Assembly: GCA_937911935.1 (NCBI GenBank)
Contig: CALDQH010000059.1
Coordinates: forward strand, 1-20,904
Direction of reading: 5' to 3'
Length of the DNA: 20,904 nucleotides
DNA from: an uncultured Bacteroidales bacterium
GTDB taxonomy: Bacteria; Bacteroidota; Bacteroidia; Bacteroidales; Paludibacteraceae
The stretch's first letter is position 1; every line of letters begins with the position of its first letter. Positions 7,314 to 15,613 of this stretch are shown here, piece by piece. Position numbers and translations under genes: made by a program. The notes below the pieces were generated by a model that was not told where the DNA came from, did no database searches, and saw only the letters and a list, made by a program, of their open reading frames with translations.

Positions 7314-10300
7314 TTAATAGATATGTACCTTTTCTGTTTTTACTGCATTATCTCCGATAACATGTACCGTATAAATTCCTTGATTTAGCGGAAGCGAAAG
7401 CGCAACATATCTGCCACTAACGTTGTAAACTTGATGTTTTCCTGCCATATCAACTACAACTATGCGTCGCAACTCAACATTAGGAGTTGATGATACAACA
7501 ATATCATCCTGCTCTGTGTAAATCGTTATATCTTTAGCATCTACCTCGGTATCTGTTACTGATGTAACAACATCATCATCTTCGGGCATCCTATCTACAA
7601 ATTGCAAATAGAATCGATTCTCGCAGGTATCAGCGGGCAAATCATCAACCACACACACCTCTCCTTGCGACAAATTATAAATTTTACCCATTTTTCTGTC
7701 GTCTAACATCACATCCCATGGCATATTATCACTAACGATAGAAATGATATAGGTTTGATTTTCTGCACCTATTCTTACACCCAATGGAATAGGTTCGTCA
7801 AAGGTAGGAACACTCAAACCTGAGTACGATTCGCCATAACGCATTACGTATAAATCAGGAAGATAGACATTCTCACCTGTAAACAATTTAGGGGCATCTA
7901 CAACACCGTTTGGAACATCCACTTTTTCGGCATCGAACTGAATATAAACATTGTTAGATGCACGATTATAAACATTTTGCATCTCAACACGCACATACGG
8001 AATTTCTACCTCTGCGCTACGATGCGTAACTTCAGAGTTGGTCATATATTGTGTATCCACTTCCAATTTTGTTACGCCGTCGGCTGGTGTAATAACAAAC
8101 CCATGTTGCGACTGAATAAGGGCATCTTTACTATCTTCGCCAACCGCTTGGAAACCATGGGTATAATCATACACTTGAATAGTACCTACTCCACTTTTCT
8201 GTAGTTTATAGGCATTGATATTAGCCGGATAGGTATTGGATAAAATATCCATCTTTTTAGGAGTTACTTTGTAAGTAGGTATCCTATCCTCGTTATAAAA
8301 ACGACCTTTGAAGGTAAAGGTAATGGGTTCGGTTGGGTCGTAGTTTGTATTCTCATCCATGTTATAAAAATCCGCAGGCAATTTGATGGGACCATATTGA
8401 TCTGGAATACGAATAGCATACGCTCGATCCGCAGGAACTGGTATATTCAAATCGGCAAACGAGTTATCCCAAGTTGCCTGTCCTTTCGAATCGATAACTG
8501 CTTGATGCATGTACACGTGTGGCAAATGCCCTTTGTAATAATCGCCTGATTGAATATTACGTGTGATACGATTGCCGTTTTCGTCTGTGGTCCATGGTCT
8601 TACAACAGTACCTACCATCAACCAATCATCACGACGAGCGATAAATTCTTGTTCTACCTCGGTATAACGTTCTACACCTTTATTTAATCCTTCTACCCCA
8701 ACCAACGTAGCTCCATACTCTAAATAGATTTTATCAGCTACCTTGGTAGTGCTTGCCTGCGTATTATTACCAGCATTTACCTGTTCACCATGCCAAGCAT
8801 CGTATCGCGTATCTCTAAAGCTTGATTCGGTCGAGATATCTGGCAATGATGGATACTTGGTAATACCTGCAGGAGGTGTTAGGTATTTTTCCGAATCCTT
8901 ATTAGGAATAATCACCTGTAAGTCTTCGGTCAAAGCATCTAAACAGGTTAGCAACGTACCATCTGTTTTGTACCAGTTGTTTCGGTTATCCCACTCGTTA
9001 GAAACAGTACCATTCCAAACAATGGTATCAACAGGCATGGCCTGACGTTGTTGGAAAGCACCTACTGTCCAAGTACCAGGTATGGCGGTAATCTCGGGGA
9101 TATAATGGCCACGGATAGGTATCATCAAAATAAGGTGCGCGTCGTTTGCATTAGATGGTTCTACTTTTAAAAATACCTCGTAGGTGGTTTCTACATTCAC
9201 ATCCGCAGGACGCATAAATTTAATATATACTGGTTCATTATTCACATCACCATTATTATCGGTAGTAATAACATCGGTGAGCGCTTCCTCTCCTTGAGTG
9301 GTTTTAATGGTAAATAAGGTTGCAATATTTCCAGTTAACGATTGTTTTTCTTTATCTACCAAACTTAAATTAATGGGTTGTTTGGCTGTTAAATGAAGCG
9401 ACGAAATCATTACATCAGTGGTTTCAGAGCCTACAATGGGCGAGGTGTACAAGTTAATGGTACCTGGCTCTTTGTAAATTTTATCGTAAGGAGTTAACGA
9501 TTCGTTGCTGTTATCAACCGCCATTTTGGGACGAATAGAATTTACGCCATTATCGGGATTCAATCGGTCGTTGAATAGCAAATGAGCCCCTTGCAAAGAA
9601 ACATCTTCGTCCTCTTCAATGCCTTTACCAATGTTCAATCCACCACCTACAACTACTAACGATGCTGGGTTGGTTGGTTCGGTTTGGCACACTTGCTCTT
9701 TTACATTGGCATATAGGTTATAGGTTTCATCGTCATCAATACAGAATTTGCCAATCTCAAAAGCAGAGGATATGTTTTTGTTTGTATTGTCGAATTCACT
9801 CCAAAAATTGTTGTACATAAAACTCTTACACCAGGCTGTACTTTTACCTATACTTTGCAGATAGAAAGTAGTAGTATTGGTTTCATCATCGTTATTTCCT
9901 GCTATATCCTTATCGTACGAATAGCAGTTATTGTAGTAGAAACGAATGGTATTAGGATCAAAGTTGGCAGCAGTTACTGGTTGTTGCAAACCACCTAAAC
10001 GGAAAAAGTCGAATCGATGGTAGCTACCTGCGCCCGCATCGTTATCTTTAATAAAGAAGGTATTGTAGTAAACACCAATATTTTTGAGCGGGAATTCTGC
10101 TGCTTTGGTTCCATAGTTTACCAAACGTACATTGGCTACCGTTCTACCTTCTGCCGCTAATTGTTTTACCGAAACAGCATTGTCGTTCCAAAATACGTTG
10201 TTCATCAATAGTACGCGTTGGCAACCTTGAATAAAGAACGAAGTAGCCAGCGTACCTTCCGAGTTGTTGCGCAAGAACTTCACATCGGTGGTATTGATAA

Positions 10301-12470
10301 ATTTAATGGTACCACCCCAGTCAACCACATCTTCGCCCTCTGTTTCATCGACAGAGAAATCGTACTTGGTGTAGAACTCGTTGTTTTCTATATGAATTCC
10401 TTTAATACCCACCACATGGATACCGTTTCTGCCGTACGACTCAACATAACAGCTTTTTAGCGTAATGTTGTGTTCCACATCTGACAATGGGACAATATTA
10501 AAGTCTTTTTGAAAGCCCTCTAGGTTGTTATCGCCTTCGCCAGTATCAATATCTAACGCATTGTCGCGTAGGTTTTTATCGCTGATAATATCCAAATTAT
10601 CCAACACAATGTTTCTGCTTCGACGAATAACAGGGTGTACCAATACAGCACGGTTACCTTTGGGGTCAGCTGTTCTAACCACCAATGATTCACCACCATT
10701 AGGGTTAATATTGCGGAAGAAAATGGCAGGAGCATCGTTTATATGTCCACCCGACATACCTACTTTTTCTATACCCCTGTAATAGGTAGGTCCGTAGTGT
10801 ACCAACATTACTACTGGTACTTTTAATGTAATCTCATCTTCTTTTAAAGAACCATAGTAAGCTGTCTTTGCACTACAAATTTCATTATTTGTTTTTAGCA
10901 CCGCAAAGGCTTGTTCAAAGGAATTGAATACGTAATTACAAGGATCGCTCTGAACAAACTGATTGATGTGTACATATACGGTATCGTCTTCTATTTCGGG
11001 AAATTCACAATTTAGATTGTCGTAGTTTTCGCCACAAGCGCCATTATAAGGCGCTTGATAGCTACTTTTTTCCATACCGGTCAACTTGGTTAAGGTGTTT
11101 TCTGCATCGCATTTAATACTAGCAGTTTGATTCCATTTTACATCATCATCAAAACTATTCTTTGTAGAGCCAGAAGCTAATCTCACCCAAATATACCTAT
11201 CATATTCAGCGGGAATCTGTGCATAATAATAACTATTACATTTATCCGCACTAACCCAACCTTCTTTTACAGGATTTGTCCCGTCTTTATAGTAATATAC
11301 AGCAAAACGAGCACCATCCACATCCCATGTTCCCCCTTTTTCCACTTGAGGATCTAACAACACAGTCTGTGCATCATCTACGTAACCACCAATGTAGATT
11401 TCTCCATTGGTTTTATCAAAATAAAAATCGTAGGTGCCTTTTTGTAAAGTAATATTATTGTTTCCACCACCTGAATAAGGTACTGGCGAAACTATTTTTA
11501 CATTCGCAAAGAATTCATCTCCACAAGGACTTTTCTTTACAATTTTGATGAAGTTAACAGCAGGGATGCTAGCTCCTAATAACACTAACTCGTTAGCATT
11601 ATCTGATTTAGGAGTTAATTCAAAGTTTGGGTCTGGTACCCAATTATTATCTGTATTTCCATCACCATCTGTATCTGCACCCATTAGGTAGTATTTGGAT
11701 TCGTGAAATGAGGCTGTAACCGTAATTTTCTTCGCTGCAGAAGGATTAAACTTAACTGTTATATCAGCACATTCTTTTGTTGTAATTTTTATATTATCAT
11801 CATTTGTGTTGATGTATGAAATATAATCAGATTTTGTGCTATTGTTTACATCAAAGTTAGAAGAATGTCCATAACTAACTCCCCAAGAACCATTAGTTAT
11901 TTTAAATTCATAATCACCTGCTGGTAAATTATTAAATGTAATTTGGTTATTTACTAATTTATTATTACATATACCAGGTTGCCATGAATTACCATTACAC
12001 CATGCGTTTCCTGACTCACCATTACCCGTAATAAAATATTCAACTGTATACGAACTCCACGAACCAGAGCCTTTATCCCACGCTCCTTCCGCAATGGTGT
12101 ATAAATTATTTCCACTACTAGGCCCTAACAAGTCTGAAGTTTGATTCCATTTGACACCATCATCCCAATTATTATCAGCAGTAGATGGATTCATACGACA
12201 GAAAATAACTTTAGTATACGTCTTGTTAGGCGATGTAGCAACGTATATCTCACCTTCACTTGAGCATTCTATTTTCTCCATACTAACCCAAGCTTCACCA
12301 TTCCCAAAGAAATAAGCGGCAAAACGCGCTCCATCTGATTTCCAATTAGCATTTGGTTTTAAATACAATTTAGTGCCAGCAGTAATATTCGCTGCACTTG
12401 CAGTAAAGGCAGACAAACCAAATAAACTTACTACTAAAAAAGCAACTATTTTATGTAAATTTCTTTTCAT
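7314..12470 (-). CDS. Giant T9SS protein: binding-like repeats, beta-helix, type A sorting domain
   Basis: The 1718-residue protein starts at ATG 12470, 8 nt after a perfect AGGAGG. The signal peptide ends near residue 26 (AFTASA). Residues about 34-137 and 368-470 are a duplicated module with shared motifs DGARFA, WVS and DD-VKWNQT. Between them (about 140-362) lie two beta domains that resemble Bacteroidetes outer-surface starch-binding modules (AGDYEFKITNGSWG; KGTYDFYFDKTNGEIYIGG), a resemblance by eye. Residues about 550-930 look like a right-handed beta-helix, with repeated N-rich turns such as NIVLDNLDIIS, NITLKSCYVES and GIHIENNEFY. A beta domain (about 1000-1140) precedes the long module (about 1148-1620) shared with the 429-3818 protein. 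A T9SS type A sorting domain closes it (VVVDMAGKHQVYN, LPLNQGIYTVHV). A surface glycan-binding or glycan-acting protein is plausible; no catalytic residues were assigned. Bases 11761-12000 are 26% G+C against 44% at 10141-10380. Confidence 0.85.
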   Translation of the reverse strand: MKRNLHKIVAFLVVSLFGLSAFTASAANITAGTKLYLKPNANWKSDGARFAAYFFGNGEAWVSMEKIECSSEGEIYVATSPNKTYTKVIFCRMNPSTADNNWDDGVKWNQTSDLLGPSSGNNLYTIAEGAWDKGSGSWSSYTVEYFITGNGESGNAWCNGNSWQPGICNNKLVNNQITFNNLPAGDYEFKITNGSWGVSYGHSSNFDVNNSTKSDYISYINTNDDNIKITTKECADITVKFNPSAAKKITVTASFHESKYYLMGADTDGDGNTDNNWVPDPNFELTPKSDNANELVLLGASIPAVNFIKIVKKSPCGDEFFANVKIVSPVPYSGGGNNNITLQKGTYDFYFDKTNGEIYIGGYVDDAQTVLLDPQVEKGGTWDVDGARFAVYYYKDGTNPVKEGWVSADKCNSYYYAQIPAEYDRYIWVRLASGSTKNSFDDDVKWNQTASIKCDAENTLTKLTGMEKSSYQAPYNGACGENYDNLNCEFPEIEDDTVYVHINQFVQSDPCNYVFNSFEQAFAVLKTNNEICSAKTAYYGSLKEDEITLKVPVVMLVHYGPTYYRGIEKVGMSGGHINDAPAIFFRNINPNGGESLVVRTADPKGNRAVLVHPVIRRSRNIVLDNLDIISDKNLRDNALDIDTGEGDNNLEGFQKDFNIVPLSDVEHNITLKSCYVESYGRNGIHVVGIKGIHIENNEFYTKYDFSVDETEGEDVVDWGGTIKFINTTDVKFLRNNSEGTLATSFFIQGCQRVLLMNNVFWNDNAVSVKQLAAEGRTVANVRLVNYGTKAAEFPLKNIGVYYNTFFIKDNDAGAGSYHRFDFFRLGGLQQPVTAANFDPNTIRFYYNNCYSYDKDIAGNNDDETNTTTFYLQSIGKSTAWCKSFMYNNFWSEFDNTNKNISSAFEIGKFCIDDDETYNLYANVKEQVCQTEPTNPASLVVVGGGLNIGKGIEEDEDVSLQGAHLLFNDRLNPDNGVNSIRPKMAVDNSNESLTPYDKIYKEPGTINLYTSPIVGSETTDVMISSLHLTAKQPINLSLVDKEKQSLTGNIATLFTIKTTQGEEALTDVITTDNNGDVNNEPVYIKFMRPADVNVETTYEVFLKVEPSNANDAHLILMIPIRGHYIPEITAIPGTWTVGAFQQRQAMPVDTIVWNGTVSNEWDNRNNWYKTDGTLLTCLDALTEDLQVIIPNKDSEKYLTPPAGITKYPSLPDISTESSFRDTRYDAWHGEQVNAGNNTQASTTKVADKIYLEYGATLVGVEGLNKGVERYTEVEQEFIARRDDWLMVGTVVRPWTTDENGNRITRNIQSGDYYKGHLPHVYMHQAVIDSKGQATWDNSFADLNIPVPADRAYAIRIPDQYGPIKLPADFYNMDENTNYDPTEPITFTFKGRFYNEDRIPTYKVTPKKMDILSNTYPANINAYKLQKSGVGTIQVYDYTHGFQAVGEDSKDALIQSQHGFVITPADGVTKLEVDTQYMTNSEVTHRSAEVEIPYVRVEMQNVYNRASNNVYIQFDAEKVDVPNGVVDAPKLFTGENVYLPDLYVMRYGESYSGLSVPTFDEPIPLGVRIGAENQTYIISIVSDNMPWDVMLDDRKMGKIYNLSQGEVCVVDDLPADTCENRFYLQFVDRMPEDDDVVTSVTDTEVDAKDITIYTEQDDIVVSSTPNVELRRIVVVDMAGKHQVYNVSGRYVALSLPLNQGIYTVHVIGDNAVKTEKVHIY
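8469..8627 (-). repeat. Near-identical DNA block shared with 1584-1742 (copy 2)
   Basis: This is the second copy of the block. Bases 8469-8516 and 8548-8627 are identical to 1584-1631 and 1663-1742. It encodes about residues 1282-1334 of the giant T9SS protein. Confidence 0.95.
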
Positions 12471-12478
12471 ACCTTTTC

Positions 12479-12486
12479 CCTCCTTA
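12479..12486 (-). promoter_or_regulatory. Perfect Shine-Dalgarno sequence of the giant T9SS gene
   Basis: The minus strand reads TAAGGAGGG here, with AGGAGG at 12484-12479 and 8 nt of spacing to ATG 12470. It starts 2 nt after the TAA stop (12487) of the preceding gene. Most other starts in this window lack any such sequence, so this one is unusual and fixes the start codon. Confidence 0.85.
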
Positions 12487-14535
12487 TTAGTAAATTGCCC
12501 ACAAATATTTCAAATCACCTGCCTCGCCATACACGTCGTGAATGTGTAAGTAATATTTTTTACCTGCAGGATATTTAACAGGGTCCGAAATATCCAAGGT
12601 AAAGTTAGAGGGCGCATCGTCAAAGCTATTGTAGTAAATACGCTTTTCAATATCAAATTTTTCGTCTTCGCTATCGGTTTCCTTATCGGGATGATAAGCC
12701 TCTTCTGGGAACACACCGATAGACGCCATACGGCCATTGGTTTGTAAGGTAAACTGCGTTTGACGGTCGTACACTTTTTCAAACTCTACAATGCTAAAGA
12801 TGGCATCATCCTGACAACCTACCCCCACTTTGTATGCAACCGATTTGGTAGCATAAAAGTTAAGTGACGAAAGAAAACTACATCGAGTTGTGGGTGTTAC
12901 CAAAACAGCAAAATACATACCCATTCCATCTTTTAATTCTTTTTCGCTCGAAATCCAAGTACCACCTAACGATGTCAAATCGCACGAATACCAACCTTCT
13001 GCATCTTTTTGCATATCTTTGGTTTTCATGTTGAGTAAATCTGCTAGCCAGTTACGGTCTGTGGTATACATCAACCTTACTTTTTCAATACCAAAGTCTG
13101 AATCCAATTTAAAACGAATGGTAACGTATGGTTTTTTGGTAACATCATCGTATTGGGTATAGAACTCTACATCGTAAGGTGCAATAAAGGTATTACCTCC
13201 ACAACCTACTGTAGAGCCTGCTTGCGAATCTTCTAACTCGCAAATACTACCCACCTTGGTTTTTAGGGTTATTTCTTTTTTTGCTTGGTTATAACCATCG
13301 GTTAAACGCAATACCAATTTGTATTTGGTAGAATGCTCCAAATTGCCAAAAGAATAAATGCGAACCACAGGGTTAGGTATCGTATAGGTAACTGGAGCAA
13401 CCGTATTGTCGTCTAAGTTGATAATTTCTAGCGTAGCCGTTTTAGGAGTAAATCCAGGGTCAGTCCATGCAATGGTAGCAGTATGTTGTGTTTCGTGCGT
13501 TACTTGCATATCAAACACAATATCGCAATATTGCGTTTCGATAGCAGTACCAGCATCATTTAATTCAAATATACCTACCGCTCTGTGTCCCAATGCATTT
13601 CGCGCAGTAACTAATTTAAAGGGTTGATTGACATCGATGTTATCGTAAAATTTGAACGTATATATGCCATTGTTATTTGCTTCTATATACCCTTCGTTAT
13701 TGCCGTTATACAACGTATAAACGCACGATGAGGTATAAACATCGTCACCATAACCCAAAATCTGCAGTTCTACCGTCTTGTTACCTGTTTTACGGGCACT
13801 TGTAAAGGTAATACAATCTACAGCTACAGGTGTATAAGAAATTGTTGGAGAGGTTGACACAAGGGTAGATCCTTTATAGGCGCGTACAAAGAAACGATAC
13901 GTTTCGCCAGGAATCAAATTGGTAATGGTGTCTGTTTTTTCTACTGTAGAAGTGATGGTTTTGTGCGTAGCCGCATCAAAAATGGTATAGACATCAGGTT
14001 CTCCCTCGTAATCGCAATAAGTACAATTGTTTTCCCATGTCAAGATAACTGACGACGATTTTTCGTTCGATTTAACAGGCATGGTTAAACCATAAGCACA
14101 TGTATAAGTAGTAGCTTGTTGCAACGTTGCCACATCGCCCGCATCACTTACATACACCAAATGCTCTGTAGTTTGATTATCCCCATGTGTAGTTGCCTTA
14201 ATAGAGAACTGATAGGAGGTTAGCCCTTCCTTGTCCAATCCATACAAGTTACAAGAAAAAACCGTATTGCCATCAAGGGTTTCCTCTTCGGGCAACGCTA
14301 CATTTGCCACACGCAATTCAAGGGTAGGTACCTCGGTTGTTTCTGAACCTACTGTCTGGTATTTTGTAATCAAAAAAGAGGTATTCTCTGCTACATCTTG
14401 ATACGTCCACTCTAAATGCATAATATCATCGGCAGGCCGTGATGGCGTTACAGCAAACAGACGGGTTGCATCTGCCTGAGCAACAGATACTATAGAGCAG
14501 CACAATAAGGAAAAACAAAGTAATAATTTGCGCAT
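12487..14535 (-). CDS. Exported Fn3-domain protein, first gene of the surface operon
   Basis: The 682-residue protein has a signal peptide (about 1-19, LLLCFSLLCCSIVSVAQ). It consists mainly of fibronectin type III-like beta domains. The first is at about 25-115 (DIMHLEWTYQDV), the second at about 150-235 (SSVILTWENN...LIPGETYRFFVRAYKGSTL), and another at about 335-425 (HTATIAWTDPG...LEHSTKYKLVLRLTDG). The C-terminal third (about 450-682) is a beta-rich region I do not recognise; it ends YLWAIY. No T9SS type A sorting domain is visible at the C-terminus, unlike the two larger cargo proteins, so it may stay periplasmic, act as a soluble partner, or use an unrecognised signal. It has its own good promoter at 14570-14599 and lies 16 nt upstream of the giant T9SS gene. 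Function unknown. Confidence 0.82.
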   Translation of the reverse strand: MRKLLLCFSLLCCSIVSVAQADATRLFAVTPSRPADDIMHLEWTYQDVAENTSFLITKYQTVGSETTEVPTLELRVANVALPEEETLDGNTVFSCNLYGLDKEGLTSYQFSIKATTHGDNQTTEHLVYVSDAGDVATLQQATTYTCAYGLTMPVKSNEKSSSVILTWENNCTYCDYEGEPDVYTIFDAATHKTITSTVEKTDTITNLIPGETYRFFVRAYKGSTLVSTSPTISYTPVAVDCITFTSARKTGNKTVELQILGYGDDVYTSSCVYTLYNGNNEGYIEANNNGIYTFKFYDNIDVNQPFKLVTARNALGHRAVGIFELNDAGTAIETQYCDIVFDMQVTHETQHTATIAWTDPGFTPKTATLEIINLDDNTVAPVTYTIPNPVVRIYSFGNLEHSTKYKLVLRLTDGYNQAKKEITLKTKVGSICELEDSQAGSTVGCGGNTFIAPYDVEFYTQYDDVTKKPYVTIRFKLDSDFGIEKVRLMYTTDRNWLADLLNMKTKDMQKDAEGWYSCDLTSLGGTWISSEKELKDGMGMYFAVLVTPTTRCSFLSSLNFYATKSVAYKVGVGCQDDAIFSIVEFEKVYDRQTQFTLQTNGRMASIGVFPEEAYHPDKETDSEDEKFDIEKRIYYNSFDDAPSNFTLDISDPVKYPAGKKYYLHIHDVYGEAGDLKYLWAIY

Positions 14536-14569
14536 ATTTTTGTCTATTTTTTATTATTGATACAAACTG

Positions 14570-14599
14570 CAAAAATAGGTATTTTTCACAAACAATCAA
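14570..14599 (-). promoter_or_regulatory. Promoter of the four-gene surface/Lrp operon
   Basis: The minus strand reads TATTTTTG at 14577-14570 (exact TAnnTTTG, followed by C). A TTG at 14599-14597 is separated by 19 nt, the normal Bacteroidetes spacing. The -7 lies 34 nt before ATG 14535. No comparable element lies in the 16-, 15- and 9-nt gaps downstream, so all four genes probably depend on it. Confidence 0.75.
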
Positions 14600-14655
14600 G
14601 TAAATGACTTAAAATATATTAAAATTTTAAGGAATGGTAAAAATAGCCACATAAC

Positions 14656-14689
14656 AAAAAAAAACTGAGCGCCCTAAAGGCACCCAGTT
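14656..14689 (-). terminator. Terminator of the yugP-like gene
   Basis: On the minus strand an 11-bp stem (14689-14679 with 14673-14663, opening AACTGGGTGCC, two G-T pairs) is followed by nine T residues. It lies 25 nt after the stop at 14715 and separates this gene from the surface operon. Confidence 0.9.
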
Positions 14690-14714
14690 ACGCCTATTTT
14701 CTATGTTATTTTTT

Positions 14715-15389
14715 TTAATCTCTGCGACCCATGTAAATCATTACGTAATAAATTAAAGTGGCAAGCGAGCTGAGCGCAGCAACCACATAAGTATAAGCTG
14801 CCGATTTTAACGCATCGCGTGCAGCATCTTCGTTTTCGAGCGATGTAATTCGCGCATTTGCCAACCATGTCAAGGCACGATTACTTGCATTGATCTCTAC
14901 GGGCAAGGTAACGAAACTAAACAAAGTAGAAGACGCAAACAAGACAAGACCTACAAGCATAATACTGGGGTACGTTTCAATCATGATAATACCTGCCAAC
15001 AGAATCCAGGTTACCCATTGCGAGGCAAAGCTAACCACAGGCACCAGCGCCGAACGCATTTTAAGCCACGAGTACGAAGTTGCATGTTGCACCGCATGAC
15101 CACACTCGTGTGCTGCCACGGCAGCTGCTGCTACGCTGCAAGAGTGATATACACCTTCGCTCAAATTAACCGTTTTGGTAGCTGGGTTGTAATGGTCCGT
15201 CAACATACCAGGAGTTGACACAACCCTAACATCGGTAATATGGTTGTCGCGTAGCATCTTTTCTGCCACATCTTTACCCGTCATGCCACCCGCAACTGGA
15301 ATTTGCGAATACTTTTTAAACTTACGATTCAGTTTGTATTGCACCATGTAACTAACAAGAGCAATACTGATAAATAAGATCCAATACAT
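14715..15389 (-). CDS. YugP-type membrane zinc metallopeptidase
   Basis: The 224-residue integral membrane protein belongs to the YugP family of neutral zinc metallopeptidases. It carries the HExxH zinc-binding catalytic motif at His94-His98 (AAHECGHAVQH). The third ligand is probably in the conserved segment LPVEINASNRAL (about 172-183). Membrane segments are at about 1-17, 117-140, 143-165 and 196-220. Family hallmarks also include GMTGKDVAEKMLRDNHI and the DHYNPATKTVNLSEGVY region. Length matches the family (about 220-230). The substrate is not established. The ATG at 15389 is chosen because the hydrophobic N-terminal helix begins directly after it. The 224-nt region upstream, beyond the purA terminator, shows no exact -7 element, only AACCTTTG near 15440. 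It holds repeats described separately. Confidence 0.92.
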   Translation of the reverse strand: MYWILFISIALVSYMVQYKLNRKFKKYSQIPVAGGMTGKDVAEKMLRDNHITDVRVVSTPGMLTDHYNPATKTVNLSEGVYHSCSVAAAAVAAHECGHAVQHATSYSWLKMRSALVPVVSFASQWVTWILLAGIIMIETYPSIMLVGLVLFASSTLFSFVTLPVEINASNRALTWLANARITSLENEDAARDALKSAAYTYVVAALSSLATLIYYVMIYMGRRD

Positions 15390-15412
15390 AATCTAAATGA
15401 TAATTGATAAAG

Positions 15413-15478
15413 GAGAAAGGAGAGATATATACATAAACAAAGGTTATTTCTCCTTTCTCATTTCTCATTTCTCCTTTT
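15413..15478. repeat. Purine/pyrimidine simple repeats with an inverted repeat
   Basis: GAGAAAGGAGA (15413-15423) and TCTCCTTTCTC (15449-15459) form an 11-bp inverted repeat with a 25-nt loop. Bases about 15448-15476 read, on the minus strand, as a run of about four 7-bp units GAGAAAT/GAGAAAG. This is the leader of the yugP-like gene. Confidence 0.65.
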
Positions 15479-15516
15479 AACTAAGCAATTTCCGTGCCAA
15501 AGTTTTTTTATTCGCT

Positions 15517-15548
15517 TTGCGAACGTTTAGACGTTTAGGCGATTGTAG
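15517..15548 (-). repeat. Octamer repeat related to the ferredoxin leader
   Basis: On the minus strand the bases read CTACAATC, GCCTAAAC, GTCTAAAC, GTTCGCAA in 8-bp register. GTCTAAAC differs by one base from the GACTAAAC unit before the ferredoxin. As there, the strand is the coding strand of the downstream gene. Confidence 0.6.
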
Positions 15549-15563
15549 TTCTAGGACGGATAT

Positions 15564-15610
15564 AAAAAAAACTCTCGGGGACTTCGACAGGCTCAGTCAC
15601 CGAGAGTTTT
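15564..15610 (-). terminator. purA terminator with a REP-like core
   Basis: AAAACTCTCGG (15568-15578) pairs perfectly with 15600-15610, with an inner GACT/AGTC stem (15580-15583 with 15595-15598). On the minus strand it is followed by a T run. It lies 3 nt after the purA stop. The interior on the + strand reads ACTTCGACAGGCTCAGT, a palindromic word that I recall from dispersed repeats of many bacteria. Confidence 0.88.
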
Positions 15611-15613
15611 GTA

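Noticed and set aside
12510..13627. Open frames overlapping the 682-residue gene in other frames
   Set aside because: They are fully covered by the Fn3-type protein, which has a signal peptide, promoter and normal domain structure.
7314..14535. Phage or integrative element origin for the surface operon
   Set aside because: No integrase, transposase, att-like repeats or tRNA were found; only a local base-composition shift within one gene.
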